Source: Streptomyces pactum (GTDB taxonomy: Bacteria; Actinomycetota; Actinomycetes; Streptomycetales; Streptomycetaceae). From it: a stretch of DNA of 64,000 bases. The position numbers were made by a program, and so were the translations under genes. Positions within the stretch are counted from its first letter, which is position 1. Every line of letters begins with the position of its first letter. The stretch is taken from contig NZ_JACYXC010000001.1 of assembly GCF_016031615.1 (NCBI RefSeq), positions 5,890,001 to 5,954,000 on the forward strand, given 5' to 3'. The notes under the pieces are model-generated. The model made no database searches. It worked only from the letters and a program-made list of their open reading frames with translations, and was not told the DNA's origin. Shown one piece after another: positions 16,985 to 25,622 of the stretch.

Positions 16985-17040
16985 CCCACGGGACCTGACC
17001 GCCCCGACCCGTACGGGCCGGGCCGGTCAGGTCCCGTGGG
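16985..17040. terminator. Perfect 17-bp hairpin terminator after the methyltransferase
   Basis: 16985-17001 (CCCACGGGACCTGACCG) is exactly complementary to 17024-17040. The 22-base loop contains the palindrome CCCGTACGGG. It begins at the base after the stop codon. Confidence 0.8.
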
Positions 17041-17499
17041 GGACGGTCCGCACGGGTGTCCGTAGGGGACGGTCCGTACGGGTCGGGGGCCGGGACGGCG
17101 ACGGGCCCGCGGTGCCGGGCCGCACGCGGACGGCACGGCGGGGGCGGGCCGCAGGCGTGGGCCGGACGACGGCAGACCATGTGCGCCGCGCGGCGCCGCG
17201 CAGCGGTACGGATACGGGCCCCCACGGCGGGACCGCCCGCCGCGGGCCGACCGGGGGCAGCCCGACGGCTGGTGCCGCGCACGCCCCGACGGCAGGTGCG
17301 GGGTGTCGCACACGCCCCTACGGCAGACGCGGGGACGCGCACGATTGGGCCGTCGGCGGGGTGGGGCGGCGGGGGCGGCAGGGGGCGCACGCCGCCACGG
17401 GCCGCACGCCGCCACGGGCCGCACGGAGCGCCGGGGCCGGACGGCCCCGCACGGCGGGCCCCGGGGCCGGCGATCAGGTGCGGGCCGGCCGGCGGGCGG
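17041..17499. other. GC-rich gap between convergent methyltransferase and Pth2 genes
   Basis: No gene supported. The segment is built of loosely repeated words (GGGACGGTCCG near 17040 and 17066; GCCGCCACGGGCC near 17390 and 17405). ORFs here lack ribosome sites and have atypical composition. Confidence 0.55.
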
Positions 17500-18288
17500 T
17501 CAGGTGCGGGCCGCGCGGAGGGCCGGGTGGTCGGCGACCACGGTGCACGAGCCGGGGGCGATCTCGGTGAACCCCGCGTCGCGGACCACCGGCAGCCCGG
17601 CCGCGAGCAGCCGCGTCCACCGCTCGCGGCCGGCGGTGCGGACCGACAGCGCGAACCCGGACTCCCGCCAGGCCGCCCGCTCACCCTCGTCCAGCTGCCA
17701 CCAGGCGAGCTGCGCGCCGTGCCCCGCCTGGGCCATCGCCTTGCCGGCCGACATCGGCACGTCGGGGTTCAGCCACAGCACCGGGGTGTCGCCGCCGGGC
17801 GGCCCCCAGGGCTCGGGATCGTCCAGGTCGGTGCCGCTGACCTGGAGCTTCACCAGCTCCTTCGGCCAGCCGTCCAGCGGTACCGGCGGGAACACCCGGA
17901 CCTCGGCGGTGTGTCCGGTGACGGTGATGCCCGGCAGCGACGCGGCCCGCCGCCACTCGGCACCGCGCGCCCGGCGCACCACCTTGCGGATACGGGCGTC
18001 CTCCCAGTCCCGCACCGCCCGCGTCCACTCCCCGTCCTCGGCCGTCGCCCGCTCGTCCGAGAGCATCGTCAGCACCGCCCGGGCGGCGGTCTGCAGGGCG
18101 TCCGTCCGGGCCGGGGGAGCGGTCTTCTCGATGCGCACCACCAGGGGCAGCACGAACTGCGGCGCCGCGTCGCGGTCCGGGGCGCCGGCGTCGGTGCCGA
18201 CGGCCGGCGCGGGGGCGGGGTCGGGGCCGCCGGCGCTCCCGCCGCCGACCGGGGAACCGCCGTGGTTGTGGGTGTCTGAGCTGGTCAC
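17500..18288 (-). CDS. Peptidyl-tRNA hydrolase, Pth2-type domain at C-terminus
   Basis: The C-terminal third carries the Pth2 (archaeal/eukaryotic type) signature: LWLNPDVPMSAGKAMAQAGHGAQLAWW, then AVRTAG/ITEIAPGSCTVVA-like strands. This fold releases tRNA from stalled peptidyl-tRNA. It is preceded by about 160 residues with no recognised domain (QFVLPLVVRIEKTAPP and VRVFPPVPLDGWPKELVKLQV look structured). GTG at 18288 gives 262 residues. There is almost no Shine-Dalgarno, and CACACT eight bases upstream could be a -10, so the mRNA may be nearly leaderless. It is divergent from the ABC ATPase. Confidence 0.75.
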   Translation of the reverse strand: MTSSDTHNHGGSPVGGGSAGGPDPAPAPAVGTDAGAPDRDAAPQFVLPLVVRIEKTAPPARTDALQTAARAVLTMLSDERATAEDGEWTRAVRDWEDARIRKVVRRARGAEWRRAASLPGITVTGHTAEVRVFPPVPLDGWPKELVKLQVSGTDLDDPEPWGPPGGDTPVLWLNPDVPMSAGKAMAQAGHGAQLAWWQLDEGERAAWRESGFALSVRTAGRERWTRLLAAGLPVVRDAGFTEIAPGSCTVVADHPALRAART

Positions 18289-18374
18289 CCGGCCAGTGTG
18301 CCAGCCCCGGCGGCCGTGCCCGCCGAGTGCCGGCGGTGCCCCCCCGCCGCCCCCACGGCGTAGGCTCAACGGCC

Positions 18375-20267
18375 ATGAGGCTGGAGGGAGTCGGGCGCCG
18401 GTACGGCCTGCGCGGCCGGTGGGTGCTGCACGGAGTGGACCTGGACCTGCCACCGGGCTCCCTGCTGCGGATCGAGGGCGGCAACGGCAGCGGCAAGTCG
18501 ACGCTGCTGCGGCTGATCGCCGGCATCGAGGCGCCGAGCGCGGGCCGCGTCACCGGACGCCCGCGCACCGCGTACGTGCCCGAGCGCTTCCCCGCCCGGC
18601 TGCCGTTCACCCCGCTGGACCACCTCACCCACCTGGGGCGGGTGCACGGTCTGCGGGGTGCCGTCGCGGCCCGCCGCGCGGCCGACTGGCTGGACCGGTT
18701 CGGCGCCGCCGGGCACGCCCGTACCCCGCTGGCCGAGGTCTCCAAGGGCACCGGCCAGAAGGTGGCCGTCATCCAGGCGCTGCTCGCCGAGCCGGAGCTG
18801 CTCGTCCTCGACGAGGCGTGGACCGGCCTGGACCAGCCGTCCCGGGCGATCCTGGACGAGGCCGTCCGGGCCCGGGTGGCGGCGGGCGGCACGGTGGTCT
18901 TCGTCGACCACGACCCGCGCCGGCTGGCCGGTTCCGGGTACGCCGTCCGGCGGGTGAGCGAGGCGCGGCTGGTGGAGGCGGCACCCGGCACGGCGGCCCC
19001 GGACACCGCGCGGCCCGGCCCCGCCCCCGGCGGCACCCCGGTGCCGGGACGGGAGCCGACCGGGCGGGAGCGCCCCGGGACGGAGGCGCCCGGCGATGCG
19101 GGAGCGGGCCGCGGGACGGCGGAGGCGCACGGCGGTGCGGAGCCGCCGCGCGGCGGGGCGGGCCCTGGGGCGTCGGTGCACGGTGGCGCGGGAACGGGCT
19201 CTGGGGCTGCGGTGTCCCGTGGTACGGCAGGGGGCCTGGCGGCGGAGGTCTCCGGCGGTGCCGGGGCGGGCCCGGCGACGGGGGATCGTGGTGGTGCGGG
19301 AACGGAGGCCGGTACGGAGGCGTCCGGCGGTGCGGGGGTGGTTCCCGAGGCGCCGGTGCACGGTGGTGCGGAAGCGGGCCCCGGTGCGGGAGCGGGCCCT
19401 GTGGCGGAGACCCGGGGTGGTGCCGGAACGGAGACCGGTACGGAGGCGTCCGGCGGTGCGGAGGTGATTCCCGGGGCGTCGGTGCACGGTGGGGCGGGAG
19501 CGGGCCCCGGCGCGGGGGCCACAGCCGGGCCGACCGCCCCGGTACGGACGGTGGTCATCGACGCCGAGGGGGCGCGCGGGGCTGTGCTGCCGCCCGACCT
19601 GCCGGGCGCACCGGCGGTCCGGCACCTCCCCGACGGCCCGGACGCGCCGACGGTCCGGCACCTGCCCGCCGGCCTGGGCGTCCCCGCCGCACCCGACGAA
19701 CCCGGCCGGTCCGGCGTACCCGCCGCACCCGACGAACCCCGCCCGTCCGGCGTAGCCGAGCCATCCCGCGCACCCGGCTCCGGAGGCCCGCCCGGCCCGC
19801 GCCCGGCGCCGGCGCCGTCGGACGCCCGGTCGGCACCGCCCGCGCCCCGCGTCCGGCTGGCCGTGGACGCCGCCCACTCCGACGCGGTGCTCCGCGCCCC
19901 TGCTCACCGCCCGGCCGCCCTGGCACATCACCGCCGTCACCGCGGAGCCCGGGACCGGGTGCGGCGACCCGTCCGCCGCACCCGGGCGCCCCGCCGAGGA
20001 CCCCGCCGCCCGGCACCCCGGCCGTGCCGTGGACGTCCCGCGCCGCGCCTTCCGCGCTCCCGGTGCCGCCCGGCCCCGTGGGCGCCGCGCCGCCGCCCTG
20101 CCCGGGGTGCACGGCGTCACCGCCCGGCACCGGGCGCACGGGGCCCCGCCCCCGCCCGGCCCGGTACGACGACACCGCGCCGGGCCGGGTGGAGCGCGTC
20201 GCCGCCCCGGACCCGGCCCCGCCCGCCGTCGCACCGGCCGCCCGGCGCGGAGGCATGCTGCCGCTGA
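18375..20267 (+). CDS. ABC transporter ATP-binding protein with long repetitive linker; reading frame disturbed near 3' end
   Basis: Residues 1-205 are a complete ABC ATPase: Walker A GGNGSGKS (35-42), signature variant SKGTGQK, Walker B LLVLDEAWTGLD, and H-loop FVDHDPRR. A 200-residue Gly/Ala/Glu linker with a 126-bp DNA repeat follows. At VRLAVDAAHSDAVLR the coding signal leaves this frame. One base removed from the CCCC run near 19904-19908 continues into LLTARPPWHITAVTAE, and one more from CCCCC at 20149-20153 joins RYDDTAPGRVERVAAPD, in frame with the downstream permease. Listed end is the stop in the original frame. TAGGCT 14 bases before the ATG suggests a near-leaderless promoter. Likely an exporter. 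Confidence 0.7.
   Translation: MRLEGVGRRYGLRGRWVLHGVDLDLPPGSLLRIEGGNGSGKSTLLRLIAGIEAPSAGRVTGRPRTAYVPERFPARLPFTPLDHLTHLGRVHGLRGAVAARRAADWLDRFGAAGHARTPLAEVSKGTGQKVAVIQALLAEPELLVLDEAWTGLDQPSRAILDEAVRARVAAGGTVVFVDHDPRRLAGSGYAVRRVSEARLVEAAPGTAAPDTARPGPAPGGTPVPGREPTGRERPGTEAPGDAGAGRGTAEAHGGAEPPRGGAGPGASVHGGAGTGSGAAVSRGTAGGLAAEVSGGAGAGPATGDRGGAGTEAGTEASGGAGVVPEAPVHGGAEAGPGAGAGPVAETRGGAGTETGTEASGGAEVIPGASVHGGAGAGPGAGATAGPTAPVRTVVIDAEGARGAVLPPDLPGAPAVRHLPDGPDAPTVRHLPAGLGVPAAPDEPGRSGVPAAPDEPRPSGVAEPSRAPGSGGPPGPRPAPAPSDARSAPPAPRVRLAVDAAHSDAVLRAPAHRPAALAHHRRHRGARDRVRRPVRRTRAPRRGPRRPAPRPCRGRPAPRLPRSRCRPAPWAPRRRPARGARRHRPAPGARGPAPARPGTTTPRRAGWSASPPRTRPRPPSHRPPGAEACCR
19278..19530. repeat. Imperfect 126-bp tandem duplication inside the ABC ATPase linker
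   Basis: The segment beginning GGTACGGAGGCGTCCGGCGG at 19311 recurs at 19437, a spacing of exactly 126 bases (42 codons), with similarity extending about 30 bases upstream and 60 downstream. It encodes Thr-Glu-Ala-Ser-Gly-Gly-Ala-rich repeats. GC3 is lower here than in flanking coding DNA, consistent with repeat expansion. Confidence 0.65.
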
Positions 20268-20923
20268 TCCGCTACCGGACGGCCCTGCTGCTGCGTTCCC
20301 AGCGCTGGCTGCCGCCCCTGCTGCTCTACGTCGCGTTCCTCGCCGTCGGGGTTCGGGCCGGCGGCCCGGTCCTGGACTCCCTGGGCTACGCCGCCGCCTG
20401 TCTGGTGCCGGCCGCCGCGTGGCTGGTCCGGGTGGCGACCACCGGCGAGCCGGCCGCCGCCAGGTACTGCGTCGCCGCCTCGGCCGGGCCCGGGCGGAGC
20501 CACCTGGCCGGCCTGCTCGCGGCCCTGCTGTGCACCACGGTCGCGGGTACCGCCGGCACCCTGGTCGTCGCGGCGATCAGCGACCCGCACGGCTCGGACC
20601 GGCAGACCCCGGTGCCGGCCGCCGAGGCGGTCGCCGCCGGGCTGGCGGCCATGCTGGTGTGCGCGCTGCTGGGCGCCGCCGCGGGGGCGCTGTGCAACCC
20701 GCCGGTGCTGCACCGCCCCGGCCGGGCGGTCCCGGCCACCCTGCTCGGTGCGCTGCTGGTCCTGCTGGTCGCCGGCTCACCCGCGAACGCCGCGGTGTCC
20801 GGGCTGGTCGGCGGCTCGCACAGCGCGGCCGTCCCGATGCCCTGGGGGCCGCTCGCCGCCGCGACGGCACTCGCCGGCGGGGCCGTGACGGTGGCCTGCC
20901 GGCTCAGCTCCCGCCGCGCCTGA
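20255..20923 (+). CDS. ABC transporter membrane subunit
   Basis: A 222-residue membrane protein. After RYRTALLLRSQRWLPPLLLY there are about six hydrophobic segments (near 17-35, 43-58, 87-105, 130-150, 170-188, 195-212). It directly follows the ATPase and its ATG overlaps the ATPase-frame stop (20265-20267) by 13 bases, so it is the membrane partner. If the two suspected frameshifts upstream are artefacts, the same frame is open back into the ATPase, and a fused ATPase-permease cannot be excluded. Substrate unknown. Confidence 0.75.
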   Translation: MLPLIRYRTALLLRSQRWLPPLLLYVAFLAVGVRAGGPVLDSLGYAAACLVPAAAWLVRVATTGEPAAARYCVAASAGPGRSHLAGLLAALLCTTVAGTAGTLVVAAISDPHGSDRQTPVPAAEAVAAGLAAMLVCALLGAAAGALCNPPVLHRPGRAVPATLLGALLVLLVAGSPANAAVSGLVGGSHSAAVPMPWGPLAAATALAGGAVTVACRLSSRRA

Positions 20924-21344
20924 CCGGCCGCCGGCCCCGCCGGGTCGGCGCCGCCCCGCCCCACCGGGTCCCGCCCTCGCCGCCGTGCGGGGCTCGCCCA
21001 CCGCCGTACCGGGGCCCGGGTCCGTGGCCCTGCCGGGAGGGCCTGTCCCGCGACCGTCCCTGAGGCCGGGCCGTCCACGCCGCAGCCCCCGGTCCGGCCG
21101 GACCCCGTGGCCGGATCGGGGGCGGTCCGGTCGCCGGGTCTCGCTGCCCGCTCGGCGTCGTACCAGCGCTCGCCCCCGCCGCCGTACGGCCCCCGTCCCA
21201 CCGCCGTACCGGGACGCGCCCCCCACCCGCGGCCGGGCCCGGCGTGGCCCGCGCCCTCCCGCGTGCCCGGCCCCCCACCCGCGGCCGGGCCCGCCACCGT
21301 CCCCGGCGGGGGGCGGCGGCGGGCCCGGTGCGGGCTTCGGCGGG
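20924..21344. other. 421-bp gap between convergent permease and PhoX-like genes
   Basis: No gene supported. It contains a direct repeat, CCCCCCACCCGCGGCCGGGC, near 21220 and near 21271, plus two copies of CACCGCCGTACCGGG (20999 and 21199). Otherwise low complexity. Confidence 0.5.
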
Positions 21345-22724
21345 TCAGCGGTGCCAGGGACCGGTGATCGCGAACGTGGTGCCGGGGGAGTAGCAGTTCA
21401 CGTACATCGTGTCGCCGTCCGGGGAGAAGGTGATGCCGGCGAACTCACCCCACTCCGGCTCGTCATCGGTGCCGATGTTCTGCCGTCCCCGGGCCATCGG
21501 GTACACCTCTCCGTGCCGGGTGACGCCGTAGACGTGCTGGGCGCCGCCGCCGTCCTCGCAGACCATCAGACCGCCGCCGGCGGCCAGGCAGATGTTGTCC
21601 GGGGACTCGCCGGGCAGCTGGATGTCGGTGTCCGGGCCGAAGACCACCACCAGGGTGAGCCGGCGCCGCCCGGGGTGGTACTTCCACACCTGGCCGTAGT
21701 GGTCGCCGGCCGATCCCTCCCCGCGCCGGGCGAAGCTGGAGACGAAGTACACGCAGGAGCCGCCCCAGTAGCAGCCCTCCAGTTTCTGGGCGTGGGTGAT
21801 GCCGCCGCGGCCGAAGTCCTGGTGGCGGATCGGGGTGTGCCGCGCCAGCGGGTCCGGCACCGGCACCCACTCCACCCCGTCCAGGTGCGTGCCGGGCTCC
21901 GTCACGGCCGACAGGTCCGGCACGCCCGGCACCCGCATCGCCTCCAGCCGGCCACCGGCGCGCAGCGACCCCCGGCCGCCGAGCGGACGCTCCGGGAGGA
22001 ACCGGTAGAAGAGGCCGAAGGGGTGCTGGAAGGCGTCCTCGGTCTCGTACACCACGCCGCTGCGCGGATCGACGGCGACCGCCTCGTGCTGGAAGCGGCC
22101 CATCGCGGTGAGCGGGTGGGCGCCGGTGCGCCGCGGGTCGGACGGGTCCACCTCGAAGATGAACCCGTGGTCCTTGGCGTAGCCCTCCTCACCCGCCTTG
22201 TACTCGGTCTCCTCGCAGGTCAGCCAGGTGTGCCAGGGCGTCGGGCCGCCCGCGCAGTTGGTCGAGGTGCCGGCGATGGCGACCCGCTCGTCCAGCACCC
22301 GGTGCCGCCCGTCGAGGGTGAGGGCGGTACAGCCGCCCGGCGCCTGCGGGTCGTAGGTCAGCCCGTCCACGACGGGCACCCGGTGCCGGGCGTTCTGCCG
22401 GTTCTCGTGGTTGCGGACCAGGTGGGTGCGGCCGCCCCGGCCGGGGAAGGCCGCCATGCCGTCGAAGCTGCTGGGTACGGCGCCCTCACCGGAGCGCAGC
22501 GGGCCGCCCTCCCGGGACAGCACCCGGTAGCGGAACCCGGCGGGCAGGTCGAGGAGGCCGTCGGGGTCGGCGACGAGCGCCCCGTATCCGGCGTCGCCGG
22601 TGTGCGGGGCGGCGGAGGCGGTGCCGGCGAAGAGTTCGGAGACGCTGCCGGCGAAGGCGATGGAGGCGCCCAGCGCGCCGGTGCGCGCCAGGAGCTGGCG
22701 TCGGGTGGCAGAGCTCGATGACAT
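21345..22724 (-). CDS. PhoX/DUF839-family phosphatase, Tat-exported
   Basis: A 459-residue secreted protein of the PhoX/DUF839 beta-propeller family, calcium/iron alkaline phosphatases that release phosphate from organic esters. The N-terminus is a twin-arginine signal (ATRRQLLARTGALGASIAFA, then AGTASAAP). Family segments visible include LVRNHENRQNA, TWLTCEETE, GHFIFEVDP-like, GRFQHEAVAVD, VVYETEDAF and SPDNICLAAGGGLMVCEDGGG. ATG 22724 has AGGGAG eight bases upstream. No clear PHO box was seen upstream. It is followed in the same orientation, upstream, by zapE with a 67-base gap. Confidence 0.87.
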   Translation of the reverse strand: MSSSSATRRQLLARTGALGASIAFAGSVSELFAGTASAAPHTGDAGYGALVADPDGLLDLPAGFRYRVLSREGGPLRSGEGAVPSSFDGMAAFPGRGGRTHLVRNHENRQNARHRVPVVDGLTYDPQAPGGCTALTLDGRHRVLDERVAIAGTSTNCAGGPTPWHTWLTCEETEYKAGEEGYAKDHGFIFEVDPSDPRRTGAHPLTAMGRFQHEAVAVDPRSGVVYETEDAFQHPFGLFYRFLPERPLGGRGSLRAGGRLEAMRVPGVPDLSAVTEPGTHLDGVEWVPVPDPLARHTPIRHQDFGRGGITHAQKLEGCYWGGSCVYFVSSFARRGEGSAGDHYGQVWKYHPGRRRLTLVVVFGPDTDIQLPGESPDNICLAAGGGLMVCEDGGGAQHVYGVTRHGEVYPMARGRQNIGTDDEPEWGEFAGITFSPDGDTMYVNCYSPGTTFAITGPWHR

Positions 22725-22791
22725 GCGGTGACTCCCTGTTGGCGGACAGGTACACGACCGCAACGGTGTATCACCCGGCCGGGGCACCCGG

Positions 22792-23904
22792 CTACGGTCC
22801 GACCAGGTGTCGGGCGTCCCGGGCGAGCGCGGTGAGCCGCGAAATGGCACGGAAGTACTTCTTCCGGTAGCCGCCGCGGAGCATCTCGGCGCTGAACAGG
22901 TCACCGAACGGCACGCCGGACGCGAGCACCGGCACCTCCCGGTCGTAGAGCCGGTCGGCGAGCACCACCAGCCGCAGCGCGGTGGACTGGTCCGGCACCG
23001 GCTCCACCCCGGTCAGGCACACCGTCCGCACGCCGTCGCACATCGCCCCGTAGCGGCTCGGGTGCACCGTGGACAGGTGGTCCAGCAGCGCCGGGAAGTG
23101 GTCCAGCGAGGCCCCGGGGACGCGCCGGGCCACCGCGGTGACCTGCTCGTCGGTGCACGGCGGCGGGGCCTCGGGCAGCCCGCGGTGCCGGTAGTCCTCG
23201 CCGTCGATGCGCACCGTGCGGAAGTGCGCGGACAGCCCCTGGATCTCGCGGAGGAAGTCCGCGGCGGCGAAGCGGCCCTCGCCCAGCTTGCCCGGCAGGG
23301 TGTTGGAGGTCGCCGCGAGCGCCACCCCCGACTCCACCAGCCGGGACAGCAGGCTGGAGACCAGCACGGTGTCGCCCGGGTCGTCGAGTTCGAACTCGTC
23401 GATGCACAGCAGACGGTGCTCACCGAGGGTGCGCACCGTCTGCTGGAAGCCCAGCGCGCCGACCAGGTTGGTCAGCTCCACGAAGGTGCCGAACGCCTTC
23501 CGCTCGGGCGGGGCCGGCGTGGCGTGCCACAGCGAGGCGAGCAGATGGGTCTTGCCGACGCCGTAGCCGCCGTCCAGGTAGACCCCGCGCGGCCCGTTCC
23601 CGGCCGGCCGGGCCGGCTCCCGCCGGAACCAGCGCCGGCGCCCGGCGGCGGGGGCGGCGCCGCCCAGCCGGGTCGCGAAGTCGCCCAGCACCTTCACGGC
23701 CTCGGTCTGGCTGGGCTGGGCCGGGTCGGGGATGTAGGTGTCGAAGCGTGCCGTGCCGAAGCGCGGCGGCGGCACCAGCTCCGCGACCAGCCGGTCGGCG
23801 GGGACGTGCGGGGCGCGGGCGGTGAGCGCGACCGGGCCCGCGGCGGCGTCCGCTGCGCCGGCTATCGGACCTTCGGGCTCGGGGACGGTGTTGGTGGGCG
23901 ACAC
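22792..23904 (-). CDS. zapE: AFG1/ZapE-family ATPase
   Basis: AFG1-like AAA ATPase, annotated as cell division protein ZapE. The 370-residue protein has Walker A GGYGVGKTH (112-120), Walker B RLLCIDEFEL, sensor TSNTLPG, and the late RLYDREVPVLASG motif typical of the family. Starts at GTG 23904 (MSPTNTVPEP). It is divergent from the RibD-C gene with a 68-base gap, so the two promoters share that short region. Confidence 0.9.
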   Translation of the reverse strand: MSPTNTVPEPEGPIAGAADAAAGPVALTARAPHVPADRLVAELVPPPRFGTARFDTYIPDPAQPSQTEAVKVLGDFATRLGGAAPAAGRRRWFRREPARPAGNGPRGVYLDGGYGVGKTHLLASLWHATPAPPERKAFGTFVELTNLVGALGFQQTVRTLGEHRLLCIDEFELDDPGDTVLVSSLLSRLVESGVALAATSNTLPGKLGEGRFAAADFLREIQGLSAHFRTVRIDGEDYRHRGLPEAPPPCTDEQVTAVARRVPGASLDHFPALLDHLSTVHPSRYGAMCDGVRTVCLTGVEPVPDQSTALRLVVLADRLYDREVPVLASGVPFGDLFSAEMLRGGYRKKYFRAISRLTALARDARHLVGP

Positions 23905-23972
23905 AGCTATCCAGCCTAGACGGTCCCCGGTGGCACTCCGTCCGGTGAGCGAGGCATGTCACACTGCGGCCT

Positions 23973-24749
23973 ATGCGCCGACTGTTCCCGCTGCCCTCCG
24001 GCAGCACCCCCGCAAAGACCGACGACCGCGAGTGGACGCTGGAGGAACTGGCCGACGCATACGCCTACCCCGCCGCGCACCACCCCGGCGGCTGGCTGCG
24101 CGCCAACATGGTCTCCGCCCTGGACGGGGCCGCCCACCACGAGGGCCGGTCGCAGCCGCTGTCCTGCCCTACCGACATGCGGATCTTCGGGGTGCTGCGG
24201 GGGCTGGCGGACGCCGTGGTGGTGGGCGCCGAGACGGTGCGCCGGGAGGGGTACCGGCCGGCCCGCGCGCGGGAGGCGTTCGCCGCCCGCCGGGCGGCGG
24301 CCGGCCAGCCGCCCGCCCCGGCGGTGGCGGTGGTGAGCGCGGGGCTGGACCTGGACTTCACCCTGCCGCTCTTCACCCGGCCGCTGGTGCCGACCCTGGT
24401 GCTCACCGGGGAGCAGGCGCCCGCGGACCGGGTCGCCGCGGCCCGGGCGGCCGGCGCGGAGGTGCTGGTGGCCGGGTCCGGGGCCGGGGTGGACCCGGCG
24501 GCGGTGGTCGGGGCGCTCGCCGCACACGGGTACACCCGGCTGCTGACCGAGGGCGGCCCCCGGCTGCTCGGCCAGTTCGCCGCGGCCGGGGTGCTGGACG
24601 AGCTGTGCCTCTCCCTGGCGCCGCTGATGGTCTCCGGGGACGCGGCGCGGATCACGAACGGACCGGTACTGACCGATCCGGAGCGGTTCACGCTCGATTC
24701 GATCCTGGAGGAGGACGGGTTCCTCTTCACGCGATACCGCCGGACGTGA
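23973..24749 (+). CDS. Pyrimidine reductase family protein (RibD C-terminal domain)
   Basis: A 258-residue stand-alone RibD_C/dihydrofolate reductase-like domain, NADPH-dependent. Visible segments: LRANMVSALDGAA (about 44-56), RIFGVLRGLADAVVVGAETVRREGY (72-96), RLLTEGGPRLLGQF near 190, and LAPLMVSGDAARI. No deaminase domain is present, and no rib genes are adjacent, so it is probably not the riboflavin pathway enzyme itself. Its role is unknown. Confidence 0.83.
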   Translation: MRRLFPLPSGSTPAKTDDREWTLEELADAYAYPAAHHPGGWLRANMVSALDGAAHHEGRSQPLSCPTDMRIFGVLRGLADAVVVGAETVRREGYRPARAREAFAARRAAAGQPPAPAVAVVSAGLDLDFTLPLFTRPLVPTLVLTGEQAPADRVAAARAAGAEVLVAGSGAGVDPAAVVGALAAHGYTRLLTEGGPRLLGQFAAAGVLDELCLSLAPLMVSGDAARITNGPVLTDPERFTLDSILEEDGFLFTRYRRT

Positions 24750-24905
24750 ACGTTCGACGGAATTCATCGTTCCGCTTAGCTCGTGACGGGCAGACTTGAG
24801 AGAGCGGACATGAATCATGACCTGTTTTGCGGGCAGCAGCTCACGACAGGCACAGGATGGTTTCTGTTGGGGCCGGTGCGGCCCAGAAGGAGAAGGGCAT
24901 CCGTC

Positions 24906-25397
24906 GTGTTCACCAGCGTATTGATGATCGAGAAGCCCCTCACGCCCGCGGACGTGGACTTCGTCACCTCCCTGCACATCGGCGACCCGGTCTCCTTCGT
25001 CGTGCTCATGCAGCCCCGGGGCGACCAGGACCGGCTGCTGCGCGCCATCGACGACGTGGCCCTGGGGGAGCTGGGGGACGCCGTCCGGGAGGCGGAGGAG
25101 CCCGAGGGGCCGGACGCGCGGCCGCCCGCCGAGCGGGCGCTGGCCCACTCGCTCGACGCGCTCCGCCAGGCCGGCTGCGAGGCGGTCGGGCAGATCGTCG
25201 AGAAGCACCCGCTCGACCTGCTGCGCTCGGTGGTGGACGAGACCGGCGCGGACGAGGTGATCGTGCTCACCGCGCCGCACTTCGTGGAGGAGTTCTTCCA
25301 CCGCGACTGGGCCTCCCGGGCCCGGCACAAGGTCGGCGTCCCGGTGCTCAAGCTGTTCTCGCACGCGGCCGACGAGGGGCAGACCACGGTCGGCTGA
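24906..25397 (+). CDS. Conserved actinobacterial protein (often labelled indole-3-glycerol-phosphate synthase), USP-like
   Basis: A 163-residue protein (MFTSVLMIEKPLTPADVDFV). It is much too short for TrpC and has none of its active-site motifs, so that common label should not be trusted. The C-terminal half (DLLRSVVDETGADEVIVLTAPHFVEEFFHRDWASRARHK) resembles a universal-stress/nucleotide-binding alpha-beta sandwich. The GTG at 24906 follows AGGAGAAGGG at good spacing. An in-frame ATG 123 bases upstream (24810) is open but would add a segment not expected in the family. Confidence 0.75.
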   Translation: MFTSVLMIEKPLTPADVDFVTSLHIGDPVSFVVLMQPRGDQDRLLRAIDDVALGELGDAVREAEEPEGPDARPPAERALAHSLDALRQAGCEAVGQIVEKHPLDLLRSVVDETGADEVIVLTAPHFVEEFFHRDWASRARHKVGVPVLKLFSHAADEGQTTVG

Positions 25398-25622
25398 CGC
25401 CCGGAGCCCGGCGGCGGGCCGGGTCGCGGCGACGGGCCGGACCCGTGGCGGTCCGGCGCCGCGGGGCCCGCCGGCCGCGGCGCCCGGTGGTGGCCGGGGC
25501 ACGCCGGTGGCGCGGTGCCCGCCCGCCGGCGGCGGGTGGGAGAATCGGCGCCGGCGGCGCGCGGCACCCCCGGGAGCCGCGCCGCGCCGCGACAGCAGAG
25601 CACGAGCAGGGGAGCCCCGTAC

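Noticed and set aside
24759..24785. SigR-type promoter (GGAAT-N19-GTG) upstream of the USP-like gene
   Set aside because: The spacing and the -10 both deviate from GGAAT-N18-GTT, and msrB, the attractive SigR target, lies two genes downstream after a 225-bp gap.
24906..25397. Indole-3-glycerol-phosphate synthase (a common automatic label for this small protein)
   Set aside because: At 163 residues it is far shorter than TrpC and has none of the TIM-barrel catalytic residues.
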